Of a stretch of 64,000 nt of DNA, positions 38,261-52,700 are shown in pieces. How positions within the stretch are numbered: position 1 is the stretch's first letter; each line of letters opens with the position of its first letter. The notes beneath the pieces are model-generated. The model ran no database searches and had not been told where the DNA came from. It saw only the letters and a list, made by a program, of their open reading frames with translations. The stretch comes from Neodiprion pinetum (lineage: Eukaryota > Arthropoda > Insecta > Hymenoptera > Diprionidae), in the NCBI RefSeq assembly GCF_021155775.2, contig NC_060235.2, forward strand, positions 22,825,598-22,889,597. The letters run 5' to 3'. The translations under genes and the position numbers were made by a program.

Positions 38261-39240
38261 GGGTGGTGTGTTTTATATACATTGAAAATTAATTTAAAAT
38301 CTCGTTTTATCCAGACTATTATTATGTCCAATCTAATATGTATATATATATGTATATATACATATATATATGTATATCTATTAATAATATTTACGGAGTG
38401 TTGGTGTATAAATTTACATAATACGTATAATACGGATATTTTTAAATAACACACAATACGTAGAACGATTATTACATATCATTATGTGCGATTAATTACG
38501 GAGCGTAGAATTAATTTTACTTTAAATATATATTTACGTATATAAATTTACGTATGCGTATGCATCATACTCATATAGAGACGAGCGGAGCTGGATGTAT
38601 CGATACATTACGAATTAGTAGAGATCGAGCCGTTCTTTGGAACGGATTTTTATAATTAATTAATAATAAAAGATCTTTCGTGTGTGTGTGTGTATATACA
38701 TGCAATAAATACAATATAATTTAAAACTAATTAGTACTAATTACGTATTTCAATACGATACTTAAGATTATGATATACGATCTATAATAATATACATATA
38801 TGTATGCGGTAAGACAGTAAAAGTTGCGTTATAAATTTACGTGTATGTATGTGGATTATATGAAAAGGGGAAAATTATGCGTGTGAAAATTTGGGAAGAA
38901 AGAAAACAGAATGTGATGATCATTGTTTTTTTTTTTTTTTTGTTAATTCGGTTATTTTCCTTCCAGTCTTTGTTTCTCTGGTTTTCTTTCACTCTTTTTC
39001 CGCTTCGATTTTGTTTATTTTTTTTTCACGAAAATCTAGGACACTCGTGCGGTGATTGAGTTAGGCGGTCAAATTGAAAAACGCGATGGGCGAACGACGA
39101 TTTTTTTTACTTCGCGTTTCGTTGTTTTCCTCGTTTAATTTTTATCTCGAACAGAAGCGAATTGTCCGACGAAGCGGTGAATCGGAAGTTTCAATTCAAC
39201 CCCTGCAATGAATGCAGTGCGAAATAGAGTGGAAAACAGA

Positions 39241-39387
<147 letters not shown>

Positions 39388-39623
39388 TGAGAGAGTTGGA
39401 GTGAAAGAGATGGAAAAAATGATGAAACGAGTAATTAAATAATTACGAACAAATACCCGCGTGCAACATTAAATCTTAATTTCAGTGAATACATATAATA
39501 TATTACGATGCAGCAGTACTTTTCATCTTAACTTATTATTATATCCCTCGACGAGTTCCAAGGGATCAGGTAAAATCAGGTCCACCTGAAAATTGGAACC
39601 GTGTGAGAAGGATATACAAAAAG

Positions 39624-39748
<125 letters not shown>

Positions 39749-40176
39749 TTACAATGCCAACAATGAACACGTAAACATTGAAAAACACAAAAACACACAA
39801 CGGGTTAATCGGGAAAAAGTATATAATATATATATTAAGGAAGTTTGCGATTTTTTACAATTATACACCATGTTGTACATTATATATGTAGGTATATTGT
39901 AAAAGCAACAATGATATCTGTTGTTATACAAATTAATTAATCAATCCTCTTATTCCTTTCCCCTAATTAATCAGTCAATTAGTTCCAACACCGAGAAAAG
40001 CGCTGCTTTCCCCAAATCGTATCTCGGGATTAATATTATGATTATTATTACAGGTGGTACAATTCATTCAAGTTCAACGAAATTATGCATACAATAAATA
40101 TAGCTCATATTACGTATATATATTATTTGCGGTTACTCAGGCGATGAGAAAATTAATTAACTCTTGAACGAAAAAG

Positions 40177-40220
40177 ATAATAATAATAATAATAATAATA
40201 ACAACAATAACAACAACATC
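40177..40220. repeat. (AAT)n/(AAC)n microsatellite
   Basis: AAT triplets that grade into AAC triplets, about 14 units in all. Confidence 0.85.
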
Positions 40221-43200
40221 AAGAACATCAATAACAAGAGGAGAAGAGGTGAAGTCACCGAAGATAAATCGTTTCGGATTATTAGATGCTATGCAGTCGG
40301 TTAAATTATATGTATTATACATATAGGTGTATTACATTTACGCATGGATGTACATCGAAGAAAAACATTCAAAGAACCTCAGAATGAAAGCAACAAAGAG
40401 AGGGAAAAAAATCACGAAGAAGCTGAGGATGCGAAAATAACAAGAAAAAGAAATTGCGGAAGATTTTTTTTTATACCAATCGTGGTTTTCTTTTAAACTT
40501 TTCAATTTCTTCCCTTTTAGTTCGAGTTTGGATAAAAAAAAATCACTCCGATGGAGTTTCAAAAGCTTCGTGCTCAAGGCAACGAGATACAATAAATGAA
40601 AAAAACTGTTTTGAATAAACAAACGGAATGTCAGAAGTGAAAGTCACGTCGATTGCGTTGAATTTTTCTATAACGTGATCATTTTTCATCAAGACGTGAT
40701 GCATGGTGAATCATATGGAACTCCCCGATATATGTGTACATGAAAAAGTGAAAAAAAAAGAAAGCAGACTTTAAAAATTCTATAAAAAAAAACGACGTCT
40801 GCACCAGAATTTGGAAATGGATCGTTGAAATTTAGAAAGAAAAAAAAAGGAAAAGAAAAACAATCGTAAAGTCCTCCAGAGACGAATCCCGATAGAATTA
40901 AGAGGCCGGACGTATTGATTGCAGTCGTTAATCAATCAGCAAAGTTTCTTCCAGATTTGCAGTTTTTTCGATTTCAACATAAGCGCAATCAGTCCGCGGA
41001 ATATCGTTTTTGCCGGAAGACTCTGATCTTTTTTTGCGGATATTCGCTTCTCTCGCTGTTTCCGATCTGCAGACACAAGCCGAAAGAAAGAAGATAAAGA
41101 CGGAGAAGATGAAGAGAAAAAGTAAAAGAAAGAAAAGGAAATGACTGAAAGATTGACGCCAGGTTTATCAGGGCTGATTTCGCATTCCCAGATGTACGAA
41201 TAATAATAATAATCCCTCTGACGTATGATATCGTGGATTTCTTGTAAAACATGCGGAGTGACGCATGAATAATATAATAACACGGACGTCACGAAGTCGT
41301 CAAGTTCTGTAATTAATTTCCCCCGAACGAATCCCCGGTTCATATAATATTATATATATATCTATGCATAATTGTATATACATATTCAAAGCTGAGCAAA
41401 TAACTGAGAATAATTTACCATGAATTGAAATACGAAAATTCTGTTAATGTACATAGTGTAATGAAATAAAATTGTTGAGAATAATTTGCATCGACTTTTA
41501 GTACGATTGTTTTTTAGTATACTTTCTCTCCTCCTGTTTATCGATAAATCGTGATTGATCGAACCTATCGAATCGTCGAAGAAGTTGCAATACGATATAA
41601 ATATTACGTAGTTAATCCATAAATACGACTACCATTAATATTGTTATTAGTTTGGTTAATACTAATATAATTAAACGTCATGCAATAAGTGAATTTTTTA
41701 AATTCTGTAAGTAAGCGCAGGACGATCTTAGAAAGCTCCTGTATTAATTGCAATGGATTTATCGTGCTAATAAGATGATAACAATTATTACTAATATTAT
41801 GAGACACGAAAGTGAAATAATGTTATATTCGTTAATACAAATAATACATTTTAAAAGAAGAAGAAGAAGATAAAGGGTTAAACAACAAGCGATGTACGTA
41901 ATAATAGGTAATAAAGAAAAAAAAAAGTAGAGGGAAATAAAAAAGTTGGATACGTGAATTAAATTATACAATATGTAATATATACTTGTGCAAAGTTTTT
42001 GTTACCTATTATAATAAATATCTCTCTCGCATTGTTCGGTATAGGATAATGTAACATTATACATTTGTGCTCTACACGACAACCGTACGGGTTTTGGAGG
42101 CGTTCGTCAAAGGAAACTTCATCATGCTGATTGAGAGCTGACGCCACCTGCGTATATATATACACACATACATGACATATACATACACGAGAAAAAAAAT
42201 AAGAAAGATATGAGAGAGAGAGAAAAAAAAAAAAAAACAATTCGTAAGATAATTCGTGATGTTGAAAAATGCCGAGAGTGGAGAGAACGAAAATTATGTG
42301 GTAGAGAAAATATGATGTTCTTGTTTGCTGTTATTATTATTTTTCTGTAAGTATAATTGTACTCGTGAACCGGAGAGAGTATATAAAAAATTATTAATGA
42401 ACAAATGAACTCAATAATTACGAATTGGAAAATACTTGAGTGCAAATTGATGAATACGAGAAAAGAAAGAAAAAATTTGCAAAGTGTGAGGAATACGAAC
42501 AGCCTTACTGCATTATTCTCTATATAAATATAGTGTGATGATATGTTTTTTACATAATACGCATGCAAAACGCAAAACCAATGTCGAATTTTACACTACA
42601 ATTAATGTTATAATTAGTTTCGTATAATATCAAATCATGCGCGCTTATTACGTGCGTTTTTTTTTTTCTTTTTGTTTGCTTTCATTTCATAAATCGTTTC
42701 ACGTTAGTGATTGGATATGAGTGGTTAAATTGTGGGTAAAAAGATTTTTTTTCTCATTGAATACAGTTCTGAATTTTGATCATTAATTTAATTTTCACAC
42801 CTCGCGGGGCGGGTGAAAAAGTTTTGATACCACGATAATGCTTGAATTTTCGGTGTGAAGATAATAATAATAACAATCGTAGTAATAATAATTATCAAAC
42901 ACTCGCTGGGTAAGGATATACAATTTCGTATACAACGTGACGCAAAAGTGCAAGTAAGCGCATTATCTACAATCTGTGACAAATTAACGATTTTATGAAC
43001 CTTTAGAAGAAATTAGAGAGTAATGGAGCGTAGATGAAAAAATACAAAACAGACAAGAAAAGAAACTGTCATGAACCGAAGTAATGAAATGAGCAGTAAA
43101 AATTATCCTTCCGTGGCGAAAATTTATCTATAAATAGATTTTTCATCTTTACAGAATATACATTTACGCTGCAGAAATTCGAAAATTGTAGAAGAAAAAG

Positions 43201-43458
43201 AAAAAAAGTATGTCAAAATAAAATTAATATACTTATATATATTTTATGATCGATTAAGCCAAGCAACGAGAATTGGTGTTACTCGAAGTTAACGAGTCCA
43301 CCGTGTTAATTAAAACTCGCGGAATAAATTTTCGCCACGTAGAGACTGTAGATTGAAAAATTGGCGTCATGCGCAGTCCGGGATCCGAAAATTGACCCAA
43401 AGAAATTATCCGGGCGTTATACAAATGAAACGAATCGAGAAAACGGGCATTACTTTTT

Positions 43459-43464
43459 TTTATT
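43459..43464 (-). terminator. Candidate polyadenylation signal of the GPCR gene
   Basis: AATAAA on the minus strand lies about 100 nt past the GPCR stop codon, followed by an A-rich run. Placement suits a short 3' UTR. The motif is common in AT-rich sequence, so support is moderate. Confidence 0.4.
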
Positions 43465-43562
43465 CTCTTTTTGTCAGACGCTCGGGGGCTGGAGGGGAAT
43501 CGGGAGAAGGGTGGAAATCGACCCGCGAACAAACAGCGAGGCACTTCCTTGCGGAAGTGGAT

Positions 43563-43737
43563 TTATACTGACCGAACGCTCGTCGTCCTTGTCTGGCTCA
43601 GGCTCGGATGCCTCTTGACTCGACCTGACGAACGGTAATTCCGCCGCGGACAACAGCAGCAGCTTCCGCAGGCCGCCGAGAGGAAACTCTGCCTGAAGTG
43701 CTTTGACATAAATCCGTAGATGATGGGATTTATGCAG
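43563..43737 (-). CDS. GPCR last exon: NPIIY and C-terminal tail
   Basis: The acceptor tgtgcag precedes 43737. The exon opens with CINPIIYGFMSKHFRQSF, the NPxxY motif and helix 8, and is followed by CGSCCCCPRR, a likely palmitoylation cluster. The tail is only about 40 residues and Ser/Thr/Arg-rich, with possible kinase and arrestin sites. The stop codon is TAA at 43565-43563. Confidence 0.93.
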
Positions 43738-46700
43738 CTGCACAGCGAGACGGAGAAAGGGATTCAAAATTTCGTTTCAAAAATCGTTGGGACGAAAAAC
43801 ATTCAAAATCAGGGCTCAATTGACCAAATTCAACAAGATGGACGCACGTTTTTTACTCACGTCTTGATAAGCAACAAAGTTAAAATCGTATTAAGGATAA
43901 ATGGAATGTTGGGCGAAAAGAAATATCGGTTCGTGAAATGAAAAAGGGATTTAAACGTTACAAAAATCTTCGGGACGAAAAGGAATGTAAATCAAAATCC
44001 AATAGACGAAATCCAACAAGACAGACATTATTTTTTAACTTGTCGTTTCTCTGTTTCCGGCGAACAAAGAAGTTATTGTGCAGTCCCTTAACCTTGATAA
44101 ATATAATCTTAAGCCCGGAATAAAGATGTAATTGAAAAACAAACACGCTCAAAAAAAAAAAAAAAATATCCTTCAGCGTTATTAATTTTTTTTTTTTCAA
44201 CTGAAACGAATCTTAGCAAATTTTAATATCCAACACAATTAGCTATAGGCTGTCAACGATTCGAGAAAAATTTTCATTATCAGACTGCTGAAGCTGATTA
44301 AACTGCGGTGGTTTATTTTTTGAACGCTGATCAAATATTTGACAACCGTTTTTTGGTTTTTTTTTCTTTAATTAATTTTTTCCAACTTTCGACTCGGACG
44401 ATTCTTCGCCGTATTTATCCGTATTTATTTTGTTACGCAATCTTGACTGCCAATCCGATGGATTGAACTTTGTTCGTCAATTGTCGACGTGAATGAGCCA
44501 GGAGTTGTTTCGAATATCGCATTGTTACGAGGGAACATTTGTTCACGTCACCTGTTGAAGTAAGCCATAAGCTGAAAGGTGACGTTGCTGTGTCTGTAGG
44601 GGCCGATTTTAGCCCAGGGCAAAATCCCGTAGGCTGTCAAAACATTGTCGACCAACATCGGACCCCAGCAAATTCCAAATAGAACAACTACGGCCACAAG
44701 CATCTTGACAACCTGAAATCGAAAGAATAACAATCGTCCCATCTTCGTGAAACAAAAAGCGCAAAAAGAAAAAAAAAAACGAGGAAAAAACGAACAACCA
44801 AGAATAAAGAGGAAAGAGACACATCTTGAAGACAAAATTCTTATTGCTCCTATATCTATTAATCTTCTCATTTTTTTTTTTTTTTTTTCAGTTCGCACAC
44901 ATTACACATTAGACTGTATAAAAAAAATAGAGTATTGTTTTTATTGCAAAATTCAAATCGAAAATATTGCTCCGAATTATGAAAAAACGATGCTGTCCAA
45001 GTTTGAGCTCTTAATATTATTATTTAGAGGTGTATCATTAACATTGGAAATAAAAAAAAAAAACAAAATAATCCTTTGTTGACCTTTGACCTTAGGTAAC
45101 TTTTGAAAGAGTAGATTTATCGTAAAATAATAAGAGACCTTTTTTCTACAGCGTTCAATTCCCTGCATAAATGCGTTTTCGTTTTATTACTGCACTAATG
45201 CGTTGGTGAGTTATAAAATTCCAAAGTTAGAAATAAAAATTCGCGTGTTGTTCAAACCGTAAAATAGAAAATCGCGATGAGACACCTCTAAATATTAAGA
45301 ATAAGAGTTTAAACTTGGACAGCATCCTCTTTTCGTCATTTGGAACAATATTTTCAACTTGAATTTTGGAATAAAAAAATTGTCGATTTTCTTTAAACAG
45401 TGTATTGTATATACAACAAATCTATCAGTTCGGAATTAACCGAGCCTTTATTCACCCCTTCATTTACCAATTCTATCGATCGCACGTTCGTTTATTTATT
45501 CGTTTTTGTTATTCCTGGTGTGGAATAATAAATTGACTGTTTTTCGTTACGCTCTTTAAATTCAGCCACTACACGCGGTACAACAAACGACGAGGATGGA
45601 GAATGTACTGTGTGAAATCGGCTGCAAATCGTTGCCAAGTATTTCGAAACAGTGGCGATAAAACGAATATTCACTCTTTTTAGCTAACTTTTAGATATTT
45701 TAACGTTCATTTTTTACAAATTCTCATAGATTTATTCACTTTTCATCAACGCGTAAAACCTATCTGGTACTTTCGTTCGATTTCTTTGAATGTTTAATCG
45801 CTGAAGAAACTCGTAAATATTCGCTTCAAAATGTCGAACTATGCGTAACAAGTCTTTTGTTTCAATCGAAACACATCCGTCGCTTTCGTATATTTAAATT
45901 TAAACTTCACCGAGAGGTTGCATATTCATTATACCTGTAATGTATACTCCTAACGGTAAAGTAATTGCCATTGGAAAAGCGTCGAATCTCGTTGAATGAC
46001 AAAAACGATAGAAAAAAATAAATAAAACCGTAATATAGTCACTTGACTCTTGACAACTTTTAGCCCGAAATATTCATCATACGATACGTCGAAAAACAAT
46101 GACGTAATATATACCTAATGTAATGTACATGACCGTTACGTTTGCGAAATATATTATCGTAGAATAAATGAATATTATTGCTCATTGCAGGTATTATAGT
46201 GTATTATTCTTCGTATAACATTGATTATATTACGTATGTAAACGAGATTGAGTGTTCGAGGTAGAAAAAAAAAAAAAAAAAAATACACACATGTATGTGG
46301 ACGAAAAACTGTAGGCAGAAAATTATCGTTTACATTTGAATAATAATAAAAATCTAAGAATGACGGAAACTTGTGAAATTTCGTGGAATATTATTATAGA
46401 TGTATACAGATAAACCGACGGTCAATGATCGTTGCTCGAATTTTTTTTTTTAACGAATTAGTTTTATTTGGCGGAAATTTTTTAGTGACTCATGATTCTT
46501 AGAAGCCTGTTTTTTTTTTTTTTTTGATTTTTTGTATCTCTTGTTCCGACAGAAAAAAAACCAGCTTGTACATTTGAAATCATATCGAGTTATGCAGCTT
46601 TTAAATCACAAAGACTGACTAGTCTCGAAGTGTTGAATGAAGGCAGATGTCTTGAACGACCAGTGGCTGCATCGTGAGTGTATAAATTAATCGCGGCTGG

Positions 46701-49700
46701 ATCGTTAAGGCCACCGTGGTTATTGTACATAACCCGTGTAATAATAATCCGACTCGACTCAAGTTTCAACCATAAGACAGAAGATATTATGTTACTTGTT
46801 AGCGTTAGCGAAATATACATGTTAATTGAAGGATAAGTGACATTTTAGGCACCTTATTTGAAGCAGTGAAAACACTAACTGGACAATGAGAGGGAGAAAG
46901 AATGATAATGGATAAAAACCGAAAAATAAACGTATCAACGGTGAAGGAAAAAGGAGCACAAAATTTTCGTGAAAGAACTCTGCCCGAATTTGGAATAAAA
47001 TTTTTTTTCTTTCTCTCTCTCTCTCTCTCAAATCACGTTTAACGAAATAAATAAATAAGCAATAACGATCATGTACCGAAATATTATAAATGGTAGATTT
47101 TTGACTCTTTCCTAAAATTTCCGCCTCGCCGTTCCGAATTTGTGGTAATAAAATTTGGGAAACGAAATTACCAGCGTAATTAGACAAAATTTTTAATTAC
47201 CCTTTGCACGAATTAATGTCTTAATTATACGTATAATATGTATAATGTATTTGGCGACGGAAATTTTTATCCCTACTCCCGAGGAAATGGGAGTAGATCT
47301 TTTTTTTGAGAAGGGGGCATGAAGAAACGAGAACGGAAATGAAAACCGACCTGTTTCATGGTCCGCGATTCTTCCTCCGTTCTGACGTCTTCCCGGCGTC
47401 CCCGTCTTCCGTTTTTACCACTTCCGGGGTGCCGATCATTCAAGGCAATGCATTCAGTGGCCGAATTACGGCTGGGACTGAGTCTGGAAAGAGGAACACA
47501 CACACGCACATCTAATGCTTGTAAAATTCTGAAAGAAGATGAGTTCGGCGAGTGAAAGAAAATTTTTTATTTTAAAGGGGAACTGTTTTTCTCCACACGA
47601 CGCGTCGATCAAGATGTACCTGAGAGGAAATCAAAACTATAAAATCGAAAAAAGGTAACGGAAAGAAAAAAGAAAATGGCACGTGCGATATGTGAAGAAT
47701 TTTCCAATCTCATATAATCCTGTTCGCTTCACGATCGCAAAGAGCGTCTCCAATTTCCATGCCTAGTACGTATGAGTACACACGCGCACATATGTATATA
47801 TACATATATATGCAAGCTTCAATTCCTTTTAAAATTTCCCGCTTCCGCCCCGCACTTGACAAAACGTCATCGCGTATCCCTGCAATTGACTCGCGGTGAG
47901 CTTTCGAAAGTATCGAAAAAGGTAAGAAGGGTAGCGAGGCTAGAAAAGAAACGGATGTAAGAAAAGAATGTGTTTTATTAGCTGCGGTGTAATAAATGTT
48001 GACTGATTGATTTCGGTTTATTAATTTTTAAACCACGCGGTTTGTGATACGAAAAATCAGAGAAGATGAAGAGTGTTGTTTAAATCCACTTGTGTGATTC
48101 TATAAATGAATTCGGTATTTAATAAACATTGGACGGTCGGATTCAAGGATGCTAAATATTTTATCAAACTGCGTGATTTACGGATTTCGATAAATTTCAA
48201 AACATACGCTTCAAGGTCCGTTCAACTTGATTTCCAATTAGGAATGTGCGCGTTCTTTTTCTCTTTCACATCCGATGAAACTCTTAGCGTCGTAAAACCT
48301 CGCGGGATGTCAAAGAGATTGAAAACGGAATGCGACGATTGTAATCTAGGTGTATATAATTGCGTGGTTACGTAATTGATGAAAAATAAAAGTAGCTCAC
48401 ATTTTTCATTTTTACTTTGAAAGAAAATTCTTCAAAGTAAATAGAAAATAGACAAATAAAGCACAATGTATAAAAAGAGTTTAACGTATGTTAAAAAAAA
48501 AAAAAAAAACATGGGTTATTCATTTATTCATACAATTAAACATCGAGAAAAGAAATACCCCTACAGGTCGTAAACCACGAAACCGAACCACAACGTAGAA
48601 TCGAAGGCAAGATTAACTTAAAAAGATAAGTAAACCAACAAATCCCTATTTTACCCGATGTACACGGTGGGTGGTTGCTCGGTCGGATAAGGCTATTGTC
48701 AGTGGTTTTTGAACGCTTTGCAATGCTTAAAAGACAATGCAAAAAAAACGCCTGAACACCTTGTAATGTTAAACAAATCATTCTCAATTTTCTGTTCTTC
48801 GCAAAGATTGACGTATCGCCACTCTTTTCGAAGACGAGAACCAAAAATTTACCGAGAGTAAAACTTATTTTCTTTTCAATGAAAAATAAGCAAATGCAAT
48901 AAAAAATAGGAAATTTCATTTAAATAATAAAATTTGGGCCTCAACGGGCCCAGCAGAGGACCCGGACCCAAAAAATGATATGCTCATCGGATGTCCTCCA
49001 ACATTTTTCGATTTAATGCTTGGTTTTCGATACGTTTGAGCATACTTTTTTCAATGGGACACCCTGTATCTTATACACCTAGCAAAAATACTGAAGTTCG
49101 ATTGCTTTTAACATTCACGATTGTAATATACTTTTGACGAAGAAGAAAAAATATAACATAATTATTTCCATTCACTGTACCAAATGTCCTTATTAAAATG
49201 TGAAATGAAAATTACGGACGATGGATAAGAATCGTGGTAATTGAGGATTGTATACATTGTGACGAAATAAGTCCGGGAAAACTAGTAGAAGAATATTCAC
49301 ACTGGTGAACTTCCCTTGGGAAAGATTTGTATTGTAGCAGAGCCGGGTACAATGTGAAAGGAGGTATAAAAGAGGAAAGAGAGAATGAGGAGAAGAATAA
49401 GAAGAAGGAGAACCAGCATCATGGGTAAAATAGGAAGAAAAACGAAACCTTCTCGAGGGACGTCCTCGATCCTTCTTCTCGGATTCACCCCTACGTAACA
49501 TACAATTGGTACTTACGCGCCGTGCACTTCAAATATTCTTGAAAAATCCCGCCTTGTTCCCAATTTATATCCATTCCCTCTCTGTGAAAATATTTCCTTC
49601 ACTGATTATTTCCAAGGGGTCGTACTTGCACTCTCAAAATTTCGTGTACACCAGTCGTGAAATTTTTTGGAACCATTCGAAATCGCATGAAATTCCAGAA

Positions 49701-52700
49701 ATTTACTGAAATCTTTTGAAATACCTCGAAGTATTCTGAAATCTTACGAAAGCACATGAAATTCCCAAAGTCGCATGAAACCCTTTAAGATCCTTCAAAA
49801 TCTCATAAAATCCGGTACGAAACAATTCTCTGAAATAATCTGAATAACGTGAAACCTTGAATAGCCGTAAATAAATTTTGTAATCAGGTACAACATCTAC
49901 GCGCAAACTGAAGAGTGATTAACCCCTCGGTAATGATTTAAATATCCCCTGATATTTCGCCATACGGAATAATTAATTGTTTAATTTCGCCGAACAATCC
50001 TTTCGACGAAGATTACAGATCCGAGAGAAAAAAAAAGAAGGAAATACCCGAAACGTTTTTGACCATTTTTTTTTATTTGCAGATCGCTCCCCTAATCCTC
50101 GGTTCAATTTTATCATTATATCACATACATAACCTACGTACAGCTACGACCGATACTTTAACCACTTGTGTCGCAGCTGAATATGTCCCGGATTAGGTAC
50201 AGGAATAAGCGATAATATACGTGAAGGGGGCGGGAAATTTTTAGGGAAATTGAACGAGCTGTTCGCTGAAATGTTTGGATACCTCTTAATTTTGTGTCTA
50301 GCTGCGTATGCGTGTGTGGTATACATACATACACATTAGGGTGGTCTTTATTCAGGGTGTTGAAGAATTTTTGCCAGACGATCCCCCAAACCAACTTCGA
50401 ATAATTCGAAAACAATCGCCTAATTTTTTCAGATTTTTACATCGACCCTAAGATAGTCCGCATTGTGATCGAAGTTTCTTATGGAAATTAACACGGGTAA
50501 AACTTTTTTTCTCGGTATATATTTTATTGCGAGAGTAATAATGTTTCAAATAATCTGTAACCGCGAGGTTTTGGCGAGAATTAGCGATACTATCTGGGAA
50601 AAAATACACATCATCGTACCGGGCAATCTAGACGAATTGCACAACCTCGAAACCTGACTTTGTTTTTTATTTAGAGGAAGCGAAATTCGTCTAGATTACC
50701 CGGTACGATGATGTGTATTATTTTTTTTTTTTTTTTCACATAGTATCACTAACGCCGACTAAAACCTCGCGGTTACAGATTTTCTGGAACATTATTACTT
50801 TCACGATAAAATATATAGTGCGAAAAAAAGTTTTTCTCATGTCGCTTCGATAAGAAACTTCGATCACAATGCGAGCTATCTCAGACTTGCTGTAAGAATC
50901 TGAAAAAAATTTGGCGACTCTTTTTAAATGATTTAAAATTGATTTCAGTGATGGGGCGGTAAAAATTCGTCAACACCCTAAACAAGGACCACCCTAATAT
51001 ACGTATATGCACAAGAGCTTTGAGGAAGCTGGCGGGGCTTGCAAGCGGCGAAGCTCAGCTGCGCTGGCAACGGATGGGCTTGATTTAATCCTATTAGGTC
51101 CTCGTCCTCTGCCAACAGCGATAATATCACCTCACCAATTCCCTTTCCGTTCGGTTTTATTCATCTGCCGGCAACCCTTCGCCCTCATTTACAACGTTTC
51201 GCTCCTTTATACTCTGCTCCCTCTTTTTTTTTCTTTCCACCTGCGGGTCTAATTAATATACAACGTCAATTAATGCCGATTTATCAAGTCGCGATATTGC
51301 TTCGCTTTTCTTCGAACGACGCGACGTCTGCGTCGTTTTTTGGTTATTATACTGGGTGTTTCTGTGTAAACACCGTTGTATGTTGGGTTGCCTATCACTG
51401 ATGAGGATAAAACTTTTCTTCATTCGTTTTCACGTTTCTGTTCATGGCATTTAACCATTCAGCTCTGTGGCAGGTTATTTCGTCAATTGATTCAGAAAAC
51501 CAATTCGTCCCGCGTCGTACTCGCCTGAAATTGAGCTTCGAATTTTCGAACCCCTTTACAGTTCGCCTTTTTTTTTTTTGATATTTTTACAACGCGCGGA
51601 GTTTCGTTATTAGTTTTCTTTTTTCTTTTCGATCGATTCGGTTACCCTGTTTGGTTGTCATTTTTAATTTCGGAATTGGATTGAGATTCGGCTTCGATGT
51701 CCATTATTCTCTAACCGATGATTCGTTATTGTTAATCATTTTTTTTCAGTCTCTCTTTTCCTTTTCTTTCTTTAATGCTCTTTTTTTTTGTCTACGAAAT
51801 AAACTTGCGACCTACAAGGCTGATTACAATTTTTTTTACCCTTCCACGTTTTTACTTTCTTCGAATCTTTATTACCTACACACATAATTAACCAACGGCA
51901 CGACATGCATACGTTACTCAAGCTCCTGTTCAAATCGCTTTCTAGGCTCCAAGGAAGATTGATTACACGAGAGAAGATCGATACGAGTCTCCAGCGTAAT
52001 GAAAATACACGCAAGACAAAACGTTTAAACTTTGAAGGATTTTTCGGATCGTTATAATAACAATAATACTAAAGTTCTTACAATAATGAGAATTACGAAT
52101 GTATGAAATTCATATCCTTCTGTTATCTCGCATGTGTTATATAAATATATTCCTCGCGTAAAGTTATTCTTCGGAACTAAGGTATATCTCATCGTGAAAT
52201 TGAAACGAGGCACATTTATTGAATATAAAAAAATTCGCTTCGTTCATTATTGTTATTGAATAAATTTAACCAACAAGAAAAGGCGCACATACTGCGTAGA
52301 TTCTATAATTTCTCATTCGTTGGGACAAGGTCTGCAGTTCGAGTAGAAAAGAAGGAGAGTCGGATAGAGAGAGAGAGAGAGAGAGAGACAGAAAGAGAGA
52401 GAGTGGGAGAGATAGAGAAAACAAAATAACTTTTAATTGACGGGATGGGAAACAATGTGAAAATTGTGCATTGTCATTGTTTATTTTATTTTTTTCTTCA
52501 TTTCAGTTTTTGAAATATGCCGCAAGCATATCGCCCACACATGCATGTATAATATAATCAATCAATTACTCACGCGTGCCTGGACGTCATGTGGTAACGC
52601 CGCTTCATTACCCTCCATATCTCCCAGCATATAGCCGTGTAGCAGAAGGCCATGACAATGAGGGGGACAACGAGGACCAGCAGTAGCATGTACACTTCGT

